From an uncultured Pseudomonadales bacterium (GTDB lineage: Bacteria > Pseudomonadota > Gammaproteobacteria > Pseudomonadales > Pseudohongiellaceae), in assembly GCA_949372635.1 (NCBI GenBank), contig CASIAB010000008.1:1-64000 (forward strand): 64,000 bases of DNA. Direction: 5' to 3'. The notes under the pieces were generated by a model, which was not told where the DNA came from, ran no database searches, and saw nothing but the letters and a program-made list of their open reading frames with translations. Shown piece after piece: positions 28,961-38,086 of the stretch (position 1 is its first letter; every line of letters begins with the position of its first letter). The position numbers and the translations under genes were made by a program.

Positions 28961-29340
28961 GCCCCGGGGAGACCGATTAATACGACAAAATAAATCGCGT
29001 TAGAATTCTTTAGCTTAGTTCCGACTCACAGTGCAAGTTCCACTGCCTCATAATCCGTTTGTCTAGGACTTCACTTCCTGATGATTCAAAAGCTCCTTGG
29101 CTTTTCTTCCAGTTACAGCTATACGACGGAAAATACATTTTCGCAATATTTTGGCCCAGCATAAAAGTATACCCCCGCCTTTCCCCCGGCAGACTGCAAG
29201 TAATCTGCTCTTTGCATTTTGGCGTAGGAAAGAGGTAGCTAGCAAGCACCAAAAGCATTTAAAAATTTTAAGATCTATCGAAGTTCATACCGTAAGGTGA
29301 CGCTTATCAGATATTCCTTATTTTTTGCTGGAAATTGAAA

Positions 29341-29625
29341 ATGATGATAGACGATTTTAATGAATTGCCAATCCATGAACAGTCTCGAATCATCGAGATG
29401 GCCTGGGAAGACAGGACCCCTTTTGAAGCGATTAAACTGCAATTTGGATTTGGAGAAAAAGAGGTTATCCAAATAATGCAGCACCAGTTAAAGCTATCAT
29501 CCTTTAGAAATTGGCGTGCACGGGTTCGCGGACGGTCAACTAAACATACTGCATTTAGGAACCCTAATGTATTGCGCGGCTATTGTAAGACTCAATATAA
29601 AATTAGGCAAAATAAGAAAAGGTAG
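29341..29625 (+). CDS. TIGR03643/DUF2805 family protein
   Basis: 94 residues from the first ATG. A TTG two codons earlier is a weaker start. The family pattern is clear: LPIHEQSRIIEMAWEDRTPF, EAIKLQFGFGEKEVIQIMQ and SSFRNWRARVRGRSTKH, a small helix-turn-helix-like basic protein with RGRxTKH near its end. It sits 133 bases before the photolyase gene on the same strand, a pairing I recall as frequent in marine bacteria. Its role is unknown, possibly nucleic-acid binding. Confidence 0.85.
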   Translation: MMIDDFNELPIHEQSRIIEMAWEDRTPFEAIKLQFGFGEKEVIQIMQHQLKLSSFRNWRARVRGRSTKHTAFRNPNVLRGYCKTQYKIRQNKKR

Positions 29626-29758
29626 CGTTGAAGAGAACCTTTTATGTTATTAAAAATAGGTGATCACAAGCATTTGCTACGGCATGACAAGACAATATAC
29701 AAAAAATGAAAATCCACTGAAAGCTATTAGGAAAAAGACATCCCTCTTTTTTACAACT

Positions 29759-31327
29759 ATGAATTTAGATCAACTTCCCAAGATAAAAACCGTGCGATGG
29801 ATATTTGGCGACCAACTTAATGCTCGCCACTCTTGGTATACAGAGAAATGCGAAGAGACGCTGTATGTAATTGGTGAATTACCCCAAGAGATTAAATATG
29901 TACGCCATCACGTACAGAAAGTATGCGCTTTTTTCCTTGCTATGGAGGCATTTTCAATATCACTCCAAAGCCATGGCCATAAAGTTCTGCATCTAACCCT
30001 TGATGACTCTATAAAATACGGATCGCTGCAACAACTTATAAAGGTAATCATAACTAGAACTAGTTGCTCCAGCTTCGAATACCAACGGCCAGATGAATAT
30101 CGCTTGCTTAATCAATTACGTGAGTTAACCAGCCAAGTTAGTATTACTATGAAAGAAGTAGATAGTGAGCACTTTTTGGTACCGTTTGAAGAACTACCCA
30201 GCTATTTTAAACCGAGCATTAGCGTACGTATGGAGAATTTTTATCGAAAAATGCGTAAACGCTTTAACATTTTAATGACAAATGACGGCCCTTTAGGGGA
30301 GCGCTGGAATTTCGATACCGAAAATCGTAAATCTTTTTCGAAAAGTTCACTGTCTGAAATTCCACCACCACTCGTATTTAAAAACGATGCTCGCTTAGCA
30401 ATAGCTCGCTTAGAAAAACATGGAATTAAAACGATAGGGAAATCTGACAACAACTTGCTATGGCCTATAAATAAAACTCAATCGTTACAGCTACTTGAAT
30501 ATTTTTGTGAGTTTGGCTTGTCGAGATTTGGCTTATATCAAGATGCGATGACTGGGAATAGCGAATATCAATGGAGCTTATACCATTCAAGATTAAGCTT
30601 CTCACTGAACACAAAAATGTTACACCCAATGCATGTAATTCAAACAGCAATTCAATCTTTCGAAAATTCGAATGGAGTGATTAGTCTCGCACAGGTTGAA
30701 GGTTTTATTCGCCAAATTCTAGGGTGGCGCGAATACGTCCGCGGCATGTACTGGTCGAACATGCCAAGTTATTCAGCGGCAAATTCACTCGATGCAAATA
30801 GGCCGCTGCCTGGCTGGTTCTGGAGCGGTAATACAAAAATGAATTGCGTTAAGAAAAGTATTCAACAGACTATGACTTATAGTTACGCCCACCATATACA
30901 ACGTCTGATGGTCACTGGCAATTTTTCTCTATTAGCTGGCTTGGCACCCGACGAAGTTGACGAGTGGTATTTAGGAGTTTATGTTGACGCAATAGAATGG
31001 GTTGAACTACCCAACACACGGGGCATGGCGTTGTTTGCCGATGGGGGTTTAATAGCATCCAAGCCTTATGCTGCTAGCGGTAACTACATCAACAAAATGA
31101 GCGATTACTGCAAAGGCTGCGCGTACAAAGTAAAAGAACGAATCACTGAAGATGCATGTCCTTTTAATGCATTGTATTGGCACTTTATTGATAGAAACAA
31201 ATCCCGTTTTTCTGGCAACCCGCGAATGGCGTTTCCTTATAGTAGATGGAGCAAGTATTCATCACAGGATCAGGCAAATATTATTGCCAAAGGTGAAAAA
31301 TTGCTGACTAACTTAGAATCTCTTTGA
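29759..31327 (+). CDS. Iron-sulfur bacterial cryptochrome/photolyase (FeS-BCP, PhrB type)
   Basis: 522 residues from this ATG; a GTG at 29660 would add 33 residues with no family resemblance. The N-terminal photolyase-related domain starts RWIFGDQLNARHSWY. The C-terminal FAD-binding half has GWREYVRGMYW, YAHHIQRLMV and VEWVxLPNTxGMALFADGG-like sequence. Four Cys fit the 4Fe-4S ligands: one before SIQQTM (NCVKK), two in DYCKGCAYK and one in DACPFNALYW. Known relatives repair (6-4) photoproducts or act as blue-light sensors. The context with a DUF2805 protein fits light-stress defence. Confidence 0.9.
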   Translation: MNLDQLPKIKTVRWIFGDQLNARHSWYTEKCEETLYVIGELPQEIKYVRHHVQKVCAFFLAMEAFSISLQSHGHKVLHLTLDDSIKYGSLQQLIKVIITRTSCSSFEYQRPDEYRLLNQLRELTSQVSITMKEVDSEHFLVPFEELPSYFKPSISVRMENFYRKMRKRFNILMTNDGPLGERWNFDTENRKSFSKSSLSEIPPPLVFKNDARLAIARLEKHGIKTIGKSDNNLLWPINKTQSLQLLEYFCEFGLSRFGLYQDAMTGNSEYQWSLYHSRLSFSLNTKMLHPMHVIQTAIQSFENSNGVISLAQVEGFIRQILGWREYVRGMYWSNMPSYSAANSLDANRPLPGWFWSGNTKMNCVKKSIQQTMTYSYAHHIQRLMVTGNFSLLAGLAPDEVDEWYLGVYVDAIEWVELPNTRGMALFADGGLIASKPYAASGNYINKMSDYCKGCAYKVKERITEDACPFNALYWHFIDRNKSRFSGNPRMAFPYSRWSKYSSQDQANIIAKGEKLLTNLESL

Positions 31328-31822
31328 AATAACTGGGTAACTGGCAATCGGAGACACATACAACTTAGCCGCTTGCCCCTTAAAAAGGATCATTGGCCTA
31401 CCGTCCTGAAAGGCGAAATGAACTCCTGCAGATGCACTAGTAGCTCCCAAGATGTTGACAACAATAAGCGCTAAGGCGAGAAAAGCTTCAATTACTTAAT
31501 TCTAGAATGCCGTTACCTTTTCCAAGATACAAAAGCACGCAGCCGAAAATATCGGTAGTTCTCAGATTAAATCAAATGTCTGAAAAATTGTAAAATACCG
31601 CATTTACATTCAGAAAATGCTGCGTCTGATCCGTCGATTTAAGCTTACGCATGCCCCGCTCTCTGCCCTCGTCGGCTCGTATAAATGTATGATAGCTGCC
31701 AGTTTCGCGATGATTTTTCAAACCGTATCCCAGTCCGAGTTCTTAGTCTACGTAAAGTCAAACTCTTCTAGTTCATACAATTAGTCATGAACAAACTACT
31801 AGCAACAATAATCCCGCGCCAC
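31328..31822. other. Gap with a diverged repeat and a stray signal-peptide start
   Basis: No intact gene. Bases 31619-31683 resemble 42650-42714 (GCTGCG, GATTTAA, TTACGCAT, GCTCTC, TCGTA in order). At 31787 an ATG begins M-N-K-L-L-A-T-I-I-P, close to the start of the small secreted protein at 36722, but no protein follows. Confidence 0.45.
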
Positions 31823-32146
31823 TTAGGGGCTATGACACGCCAACAGTTGAATATCGTAATCCTGCACCTGACTGTCTCTTATTGTCTTTACCTTGACTGT
31901 GTCGCCGGCACTATGTTGGTCTAAAACACCTGCAAAATCATCTTCGTTACGCACAGTTTGACCATCTATTTCTACGATCACATCACCGAGTAATATTTGA
32001 CCCCACTGATCACGAGTTAGGCCACGCATCCCTAGATGCTCCGAGCCGACATCTAACACGATAACGCCCTCGATCCCACTCTGCCGACGATAGCCGTCAG
32101 CCTGCATCATTTGGCAGAGATGAGTAGATGTTGTCAGTAGTTGCAT
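31823..32146 (-). pseudogene. Truncated HtrA copy: PDZ domain only
   Basis: The 107-codon frame matches the last third of the HtrA protein at 23675-24736: GIEGVIVLDV, LGMRGLTRDQ, LGDVIVEIDGQTVRNEDDFA and SAGDTVKVKT are shared. There is no signal peptide or protease domain, and a four-residue deletion lies where the intact copy has FPGTDPER. The start may be an accidental ATG. Probably a decayed duplicate, though a free-standing cytoplasmic PDZ cannot be excluded. Confidence 0.7.
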
Positions 32147-32185
32147 TGGCGAATTACCATCCTATGGCTGAATCCTGATTCCTGC

Positions 32186-32204
32186 GCCTCACGAATCGTG
32201 AGGC
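32186..32204. repeat. Perfect 19-base palindrome
   Basis: GCCTCACGA-A-TCGTGAGGC: nine paired bases around one central base, between the HtrA remnant and the DUF4920 gene. It could be the end of the three-gene operon at 32239-33280 or a protein-binding site. No T-run follows. Confidence 0.5.
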
Positions 32205-32238
32205 CGGGTGTGTGGAGTGTGATATCAAAAAACTCCTA

Positions 32239-32715
32239 CTAAGATCGCTTTTCTAACTGAACAGCGCGAGCCACAATTGAGTACTCTTTGACCTCACCAT
32301 GCAAGTCCAACATTGATTGCGCTCCAGCATCTTGAGCAAAATGTTCAGCTTGATCACTACTTAACGTGTGCTCAGTCAATACACCGTAAACAAGGGAACG
32401 TTGCATGCTGGTTTCAATTGGAACGAAAAAGTTATAGTCTTCGAAAATAACTCGGGCATAGGTCTCGCCGTCCACTAAGATCATCCAGCAACCTTTAGCC
32501 TGACAGACCTCGGTGACTTTACCTTCAACTTTTACAAATACATCACTATCATCATCTAGAGAAGCGATAGCTTGTTTTAACGAAACAGCTTCTCCTTCAT
32601 ATGGCATTGTCCCACCAAAAGATTGATCAGGACTGAAGGGCTCGGCGGCACTAACTATTTGTGCAAGAGCTTGAAGTAGACAGTAACTTAAAAGTAAGCT
32701 GTTAAGTAGTTTCAT
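32239..32715 (-). CDS. DUF4920 domain protein, exported
   Basis: 158 residues with a signal peptide ending near IVSAAEP. The DUF4920 core is VEGKVTEVCQAKGCWMILVD with the conserved C-x-x-x-G-C-W pair, then ARVIFEDYNFFVPIE. The fold is thought to be OB-like, and the paired Cys may be redox-active or metal-binding. It is the third gene in a minus-strand run with 38- and 17-base gaps, which starts near a Fur-like box. Confidence 0.8.
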   Translation of the reverse strand: MKLLNSLLLSYCLLQALAQIVSAAEPFSPDQSFGGTMPYEGEAVSLKQAIASLDDDSDVFVKVEGKVTEVCQAKGCWMILVDGETYARVIFEDYNFFVPIETSMQRSLVYGVLTEHTLSSDQAEHFAQDAGAQSMLDLHGEVKEYSIVARAVQLEKRS

Positions 32716-32753
32716 AATTTCTAGGCATCCTATTTGTTTTTATAACCAAGATC

Positions 32754-32954
32754 CTAATGGCGATTACATGACTGAAAAGAATTTGAGTTTATATTCGACT
32801 CTTTGAGTATCATCTCTCGGAAAGATTCATAGATTTCTTGCTCCATGCGGAAGCTCATGGGCCCCAAGTAGAGCGTGTATGAGTTACAACCTTCACATGT
32901 CGTCACTGATGAGAACTCTCCCACTACTAATGTTCTAGATTTACAGTTCTTCAT
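32754..32954 (-). CDS. Small conserved protein, unknown function
   Basis: 66 residues. It has a Cys pair (TTCEGCNSYTLYLGPMSFRM) followed by an amphipathic helix (EQEIYESFREMILKES). The pattern C-x-x-C, aromatic strand, LGP-x-S-x-R-x resembles small proteins I recall beside the 102-residue partner gene in other gammaproteobacteria. It starts 17 bases after that gene's stop. Its function is unknown; the CxxC may bind a metal. Confidence 0.6.
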   Translation of the reverse strand: MKNCKSRTLVVGEFSSVTTCEGCNSYTLYLGPMSFRMEQEIYESFREMILKESNINSNSFQSCNRH

Positions 32955-32971
32955 AATTTATTTTCGCTATT

Positions 32972-33280
32972 TTAATGCCTTTTAACTACTGGTCGACGTG
33001 AGACAATAGCTTGAGTGGAGACACTCTCACGCTCCTCTGGCAGTTTTTTCGAGTTCAGGGAATTGCGTTGATACAGCCATCTTTTTTCAAGCCGTAAACA
33101 AGTATCTCTTAGAGCAGTGCCTTCTAAACCAGGATACTTTGCTATCATAGAAAAATGCTCCGAAATTGCTTTTTGAAAGGAGGTACCACCAGATTCGGCA
33201 TGCCTCGTGATCATGAAGAGGAGGCTAGAAACCATCATATCTAGTGCCTCGCCTTGTATTTTCAAATTTTTGTCAGTCAT
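32972..33280 (-). CDS. Small conserved protein, likely Fur-controlled
   Basis: 102 residues, mainly helical: EALDMMVSSLLFMITRHAES, TSFQKAISEHFSMIAKYPGL and ALRDTCLRLEKRW, with a basic, disordered C-terminus. No enzyme motif is seen. It is first of a three-gene run with the 66-residue CxxC protein and the DUF4920 protein. A Fur-like box lies 37 bases upstream of its ATG, so iron-responsive expression is likely. Confidence 0.65.
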   Translation of the reverse strand: MTDKNLKIQGEALDMMVSSLLFMITRHAESGGTSFQKAISEHFSMIAKYPGLEGTALRDTCLRLEKRWLYQRNSLNSKKLPEERESVSTQAIVSRRPVVKRH

Positions 33281-33316
33281 ATTATTTATTTCTTAATTCA
33301 ATAGAGTTTCGATGAT

Positions 33317-33335
33317 AATGAGAACGATTCGTATT
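33317..33335 (-). promoter_or_regulatory. Fur-like box
   Basis: AATGAGAACGATTCGTATT, preceded by GAT. It fits the Fur consensus GATAATGATAATCATTATC shifted by three bases: 13 of 19 positions match from 33314. It lies just upstream of the three-gene minus-strand run. The stretch from 33336 to 33758 holds an open frame with no family resemblance and no SD, which I do not call a gene. Confidence 0.5.
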
Positions 33336-33758
33336 TGCAACAAATAAATGCCGGCTCGATGGTTTTGAGGGAGGTAGGCGATTTTTGGGAGGCTTTATGG
33401 GCGATATTAGACAATTTGAACATGCTGCCGATTCAGCGGCTTTCATATACAACTAGGATAATATTGGATACAAGAACGGATCATTGCAGAATAAGATGGA
33501 TTTTCAGGGAAACTAGTGCCGTTTGGGGAAATCTACAAGGTAGTGACTTTACCGTCCTAGAGGACACCTATAAGTTCACAGCTTTACAATGTCCCCCTAA
33601 TATTTTGGTTTTGAAAGTTAACTTGTTACTGCCTTTGTTCTTCTTAAGCGAAATTCAGATTTGATCCTCGCTAGTGGACGCCAGCAATTGGCAAGCGGTA
33701 ACATACTAAATCGACTATCTATTTTCTTTTCCCAACTTGAAAATCACGGAGCCTCAAT

Positions 33759-34799
33759 ATGAAAGCCATAGTCTTACAAGAGATGAAGAAAGAGGCCGAA
33801 GGAATGAATTTGTTTGATAGCCTGGTGACTACCGATGTGCCGTATCCAGATCCGGGGGAAAATGAAGTGACTGTCAAGGTAATGGCCAGTGCACTCAATC
33901 ATCGTGATTTGTGGATAGTTCGTGGTTTGTATGCAGGCATTAAGCCTCCGATCATTCTTGGCTCAGATGGAGCCGGTGTAGTAGACAAGGTCGGTAGCAG
34001 TGTTGATGCTGGCTTGGTTGGTAGTGCGGTAATCATTAATCCGAGTTTACGTTTCGGTGAGAATCCTCGAGTACAGGGTAAAGAATTCACAATTCTTGGC
34101 CTCCCAGAGGATGGCACGCAGGCGGAGTACGTTAGGGTGCCCGCCGAAAATATCTTCGCGAAGCCAGGCTTTTTGAGCTTTGAACAAGCGGCAGCACTAC
34201 CTCTTGCGGGCATTACAGGGTACCGAGCCTTGTTCACTCAGGGCAAATTGGAATCGGGCCAGGTGGTTGTTATAAGCGGCATCGGGGGTGGTGTGTCTTC
34301 GCTAATGCTGGCGATGGCGGTGGGCCGCGGAGCGAAGGTTTATGTTACTTCCAGCAGTGATGAGAAAATTGGCGCCGCTGTGGCAGATGGAGCTATCGCT
34401 GGCGTAAATTACCGCAGTGAAGATTGGGTCGAGCAATTACAAGCGCTAACCGAATCAGATGGCATTGATCTGGTTGTAGACAGCGCCGGTGGCGATGGCT
34501 TTGCCTCATTGCTTGATTGTCTGAAACCTGGGGGGAGATTGACTTTCTTTGGCGCCACTCGTGGTTTCCCTTCTGGCATCGATCTACGGAAAATGTTTTT
34601 CAAACAAATCACTATTCAGGGAACTACCATGGGTAACAGCGCGGACTTTGCCAACATGGTTGATCTGGTTAACACGTTGCAGATGCAGCCTCGGATAGAT
34701 GGACCCACCTCCATAAAAGATATTCGTCAGGCTTATAATAAAATGCACACAGGGGACCAATTTGGGAAATTGGTGTTGACTCATGATTGTTGGAATTAG
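33759..34799 (+). CDS. Medium-chain dehydrogenase/reductase, quinone-oxidoreductase-like
   Basis: 346 residues, normal for the family. The GroES-like N-terminal domain has ALNHRDLWIVRGLYAG and LGSDGAGVVDKVGS. The Rossmann domain starts QVVVISGIGGGVSSLMLAMA, with SSSDEKI next for NADP(H) recognition. Zn-ligand Cys residues are absent, so it is of the zinc-free type. It resembles YogA-like predicted alcohol dehydrogenases. An oxidoreductase for quinones or enones using NADPH is inferred. The following amidohydrolase gene starts 43 bases later on the same strand. Confidence 0.88.
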   Translation: MKAIVLQEMKKEAEGMNLFDSLVTTDVPYPDPGENEVTVKVMASALNHRDLWIVRGLYAGIKPPIILGSDGAGVVDKVGSSVDAGLVGSAVIINPSLRFGENPRVQGKEFTILGLPEDGTQAEYVRVPAENIFAKPGFLSFEQAAALPLAGITGYRALFTQGKLESGQVVVISGIGGGVSSLMLAMAVGRGAKVYVTSSSDEKIGAAVADGAIAGVNYRSEDWVEQLQALTESDGIDLVVDSAGGDGFASLLDCLKPGGRLTFFGATRGFPSGIDLRKMFFKQITIQGTTMGNSADFANMVDLVNTLQMQPRIDGPTSIKDIRQAYNKMHTGDQFGKLVLTHDCWN

Positions 34800-34842
34800 A
34801 CTTAGGCGAAGTTTTGCGTTGCTGAGTAAATTGGAGTCAATG

Positions 34843-36576
34843 ATGAAATTCATTGTCAAAGTACGAAACGTGGCTTTGTGTATTTTATTTTCAACAACTT
34901 CTTTTGCGCAGGATGCGTCTTCAATCGTTGTATACACAGCCCGTGAAATAATTACTCTCGATCCCAGTCTTCCGGTAGTGCAGGCTGTCGCAGTTGAAAA
35001 AAATAGAATAATCGCAACGGGCTCACTCGAAGAGATACAAAGATCCCTCTCTGATAAGGACCTGACAGTCGATTACCGCTTTGCAGATCTGGTGCTTATT
35101 CCCGGACTTATCAATCAACACGAACATGCGTGGCTCGCCAGCCTTTTGTTCATGACTGAAATCTTGTCTATTGAAGACTGGGTTCTACCCGAGAAGACAG
35201 TTCGGCGTGCAGTAGATGCGGCAGATTATCGAAAGCGTCTTGAAAATATTGTGAGCGAGCATTCTGATCCAACTGAGGTCCTTTACACTTGGGGTTTTCA
35301 CCAACTTTTTCATGGTGAGCTGACGCGCGCTGACCTGGACGAAATCAGCAGCACTATTCCTATCGTGGTGATGCAGAGGTCTCTGCATGAACAGATTCAC
35401 AATACCGCGGCGCTGGAGTATTTTGACATAGATCAGGCACTGATCGACGGCGCTCCAGAATCAGTGCGCGCACAGACCAATCTCGCCGAGGGGCATTTCT
35501 GGGAGCAGGGGCAGAGCCTAGTCGTGCATACGGTGTTTGCTGATCTCTTTCGTTCAGCTCGTTACCTGCCAGCTCTAGAGCAGTTAGAAGCCTATTTTCA
35601 TGCGGCGGGAAGCACGCTGATAGCGGAACCAGGCGGCATCGTTTCACCAGCTCTGATTGCATTGCAGAATCAAGTGTTCGGCGATCCGGACACACCGTTT
35701 CGAATGTATTACATAGCAGATGGAAGGTCGTTTTCTCGTACTTATCCAGAGGATGAAGTGATCACCGAAATTGAAAAGTTGTATGCATCTGCGCAGGGGA
35801 TGACTCAATTTATCCCCGGGCAGGTAAAGCTGTTTTCCGATGGTGCGATGTTTAGCCAGTTAATGCAGATGAGTGAAGGTTATTTGGACGGTCATCATGG
35901 AGAGTGGCTAATGGAGCCAGAAGTTTTTGCCCGGGCCTTTCGTATCTACTGGGATGCTGGATACCAAATTCATGTTCATCAGAACGGTGATGCGGGACTC
36001 GACATGATTCTTGATAATCTGGAGGCCAACATGGATCGTAATCCTCGCGAAGATCACCGCACCGTAATTGTCCACTTTGGCTTCTCACGTCCCGATCAAG
36101 TTGAACGTCTGGCTGTTTTGGGCGCAATAGTAAGTGCTAATCCTTTCTATCCGATAGTACTGGCTGATCGCTATAGTGAAGAAGGTATCGGACCCGAGCG
36201 AGCACAAGAAATGGTAAGACTGGGGGATTTGGTGCGAGCTGACGTGTCTCTGTCTTTGCATTCAGATACACCAATGGCCTCTGGCCAACCGTTGAGGCTC
36301 ATGTCCAATGCAGTGAATCGAATTACTGTCGGTGGGAACTTGGCTGGCCCGGCACAGCGAATTAGTGCCGAACGCGCATTGCGCGCTGTAACTATTGATG
36401 CCGCTTACTCACTAAGAATGGAAAGCGAGGTCGGCTCAATCATTCCTGGTAAGCTCGCTAATTTCACGGTTCTGGTCGAAAATCCCTTGACGGTGTCGCC
36501 GGAGACGATTGAGGACATAGAGATCTGGGGCACGATCCACGAGGGTAGGCTTCTTCCGCTGCCTTGGCTAAATTGA
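34843..36576 (+). CDS. Exported amidohydrolase (YtcJ-like, amidohydrolase family 3)
   Basis: 577 residues from the second of two adjacent ATGs, with GGAG six bases upstream. An earlier ATG at 34783 overlaps the preceding gene and lacks an SD. The signal peptide ends near TTSFAQ. The metal-binding start is LINQHEHAW (HxH), with further candidate ligands in IHVHQNGDAG, IVHFGFS and SLHSDTPMA, and a final GSIIPGKLANFTVL. Relatives hydrolyse amides or related C-N bonds. The substrate is unknown. Confidence 0.85.
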   Translation: MKFIVKVRNVALCILFSTTSFAQDASSIVVYTAREIITLDPSLPVVQAVAVEKNRIIATGSLEEIQRSLSDKDLTVDYRFADLVLIPGLINQHEHAWLASLLFMTEILSIEDWVLPEKTVRRAVDAADYRKRLENIVSEHSDPTEVLYTWGFHQLFHGELTRADLDEISSTIPIVVMQRSLHEQIHNTAALEYFDIDQALIDGAPESVRAQTNLAEGHFWEQGQSLVVHTVFADLFRSARYLPALEQLEAYFHAAGSTLIAEPGGIVSPALIALQNQVFGDPDTPFRMYYIADGRSFSRTYPEDEVITEIEKLYASAQGMTQFIPGQVKLFSDGAMFSQLMQMSEGYLDGHHGEWLMEPEVFARAFRIYWDAGYQIHVHQNGDAGLDMILDNLEANMDRNPREDHRTVIVHFGFSRPDQVERLAVLGAIVSANPFYPIVLADRYSEEGIGPERAQEMVRLGDLVRADVSLSLHSDTPMASGQPLRLMSNAVNRITVGGNLAGPAQRISAERALRAVTIDAAYSLRMESEVGSIIPGKLANFTVLVENPLTVSPETIEDIEIWGTIHEGRLLPLPWLN

Positions 36577-36712
36577 ATCAGAGTGAAAATACAGAAGGTT
36601 CAAATTAATGGTGCCCAGAGGCAATCGAGAAGCACCATTCATATCATTTACTTAGACAGTAATAGCCAATAGTGGTATGCATGGTTATCGTATAGGACTA
36701 AGGTGCGCGTTT

Positions 36713-37111
36713 ATGCGGAGAATGAACAAACTAACAACACTAATACTGCTACTCCTATCACCTTTCGCTGTGGCACAAGAGAAACAAATCTGGACTTGTC
36801 AGCAAGTGGCGGGAACGCAACTTGTATGGGAGGACGGCGCTTGGAAGCAAGTGGATGCAGAGCCTACACCTATTCTACTTAGATTAGGCGGTGAATATTC
36901 GAGCTATAGAATGTCGGAAGAGGAGCGGCTCCTAGATTGCTCGAAAGCCTTGAGCGGGAAGGTTAGCTGTTTAGATTCGCTCAGCTCGAAACTTATATAT
37001 ATTGACCCAACCTCTGGCAAGATGGGAAGGTCTACCTTGTTTGGTGCGGCAGAGGCTGGGGATAGCAGAAGCGCATTAGCTACCGAGGTTTACGCCTGCG
37101 CTAAGCTCTAA
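36713..37111 (+). CDS. Small exported protein, unknown function
   Basis: 132 residues from this ATG, with AAGG nine bases upstream. Met4 (36722) is an alternative. The signal peptide ends near PFAVAQ. The mature chain has four Cys (WTCQQ, LLDCS, VSCLDS and VYACAK) that may form two disulfides. I do not recognise the family. Remnants that share its start (M/T-N-K-L-x-T) occur at 31787 and 39591, so it belongs to a small paralogous set that is partly decayed in this region. Confidence 0.6.
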   Translation: MRRMNKLTTLILLLLSPFAVAQEKQIWTCQQVAGTQLVWEDGAWKQVDAEPTPILLRLGGEYSSYRMSEEERLLDCSKALSGKVSCLDSLSSKLIYIDPTSGKMGRSTLFGAAEAGDSRSALATEVYACAKL

Positions 37112-37146
37112 ACAAGCCCAGCCAGCACCCCACTTTGGGAGCCACC

Positions 37147-37200
37147 CTGATAAGTCAGGATGGTTCCATTGCACCCCTTTACATACTATTGTGAATGAAC
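37147..37200 (-). repeat. Dispersed ~50-60 bp repeat, copy D (inverted)
   Basis: On the minus strand: TTCACAATAGTATGTA, then GCAATGGAACCATCCTGACT and TATCAGGG. It lies in the 417-base gap 37112-37528, which otherwise holds no recognisable gene. Confidence 0.75.
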
Positions 37201-37528
37201 AATTCTGCTGAGACTGCGAGAGCGACTTTTGTCATCATCAAAAATCTACCAATTCCAAAGTCAAACAAGTCAGAGTCATTAAAAGGTCGGCGACATGAGT
37301 AACGAGAAACGAGTTGGATCACCTAAGCCGACTCGCAGAACCTGATAGCAGATGCCGCGATAGAAAGCGAAGGCCATCAGTATCGCAACGATTCGTCGTT
37401 CGCCAACAGCAGGCGGACGACTTTTCAGTACATCCAGCTTGTGTCTTTAAATAGAACTGTACCGCTCTTATATCTCCGGTGATAACCTTCTCATACAATG
37501 CATAAAAATTTTGCCAGATTGTTAGAAT

Positions 37529-38029
37529 CTACTCATCCGCCGCGTCTATAATCAGTGTTCGATGTTTTATCCGCCAGCCGTTTGCCGTTCGCACGAACTC
37601 ATCATGGTAATATCCTGAACTAATCATCGTTCGCGGCCTTGCGGCAACATCGTATAACATGTAATAAGTGCGTGCCGACGCACCCTCAACTGTTGGTCTG
37701 ATGAGAAGACTCCCATTGAAGTGACGCCTACCAACATCACCGGACTGCCCTTGATAGCGACGGGTCCGATCGGCACGTAACTCAGATAAACCCGTAATGT
37801 CGCCTCCATCCCTTGTCATCACGGCATCCTCGGCGAAGGCCGATAGAAACAATTCAGTATCACGAAAATCACTACCTTGATTGTAACGCGCGTAGAGGGC
37901 CTTAATCTCTTCATAATCTTGTCCGGTAAGAGAAGCAGTTTCAGTAGTCGCTTCCAGGCCTGATACTGACCTAAACCCGAGCAGACTGAGAACACTTGCA
38001 ACGCTGACTAAGATAATTATTTTTTTCAT
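37529..38029 (-). CDS. SnoaL-like/NTF2-like exported protein
   Basis: 166 residues with a hydrophobic N-terminus (residues 4-18) as signal or anchor. The SnoaL/NTF2 cone fold is indicated by QDYEEIKALYARYNQGSDF, LFLSAFAEDAVMTRDGG, a central VGRRHFNGSLLI and the closing YYHDEFVRTANGWRIKHRTL. Relatives include isomerases and dehydratases but also binding proteins. No specific catalytic residues can be assigned. It may be co-transcribed with the phosphatase-like gene upstream at 38087-38737, 57 bases away. Confidence 0.8.
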   Translation of the reverse strand: MKKIIILVSVASVLSLLGFRSVSGLEATTETASLTGQDYEEIKALYARYNQGSDFRDTELFLSAFAEDAVMTRDGGDITGLSELRADRTRRYQGQSGDVGRRHFNGSLLIRPTVEGASARTYYMLYDVAARPRTMISSGYYHDEFVRTANGWRIKHRTLIIDAADE

Positions 38030-38086
38030 AGATTTTCCAGTACTTTACATACCATTCTGGTCGAGCGATTTAGCTAGATAGTACGC

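Noticed and set aside
33335..33664. 109-codon open frame on the plus strand after the Fur-like box
   Set aside because: TTG start inside the box, no SD and no recognisable domain.
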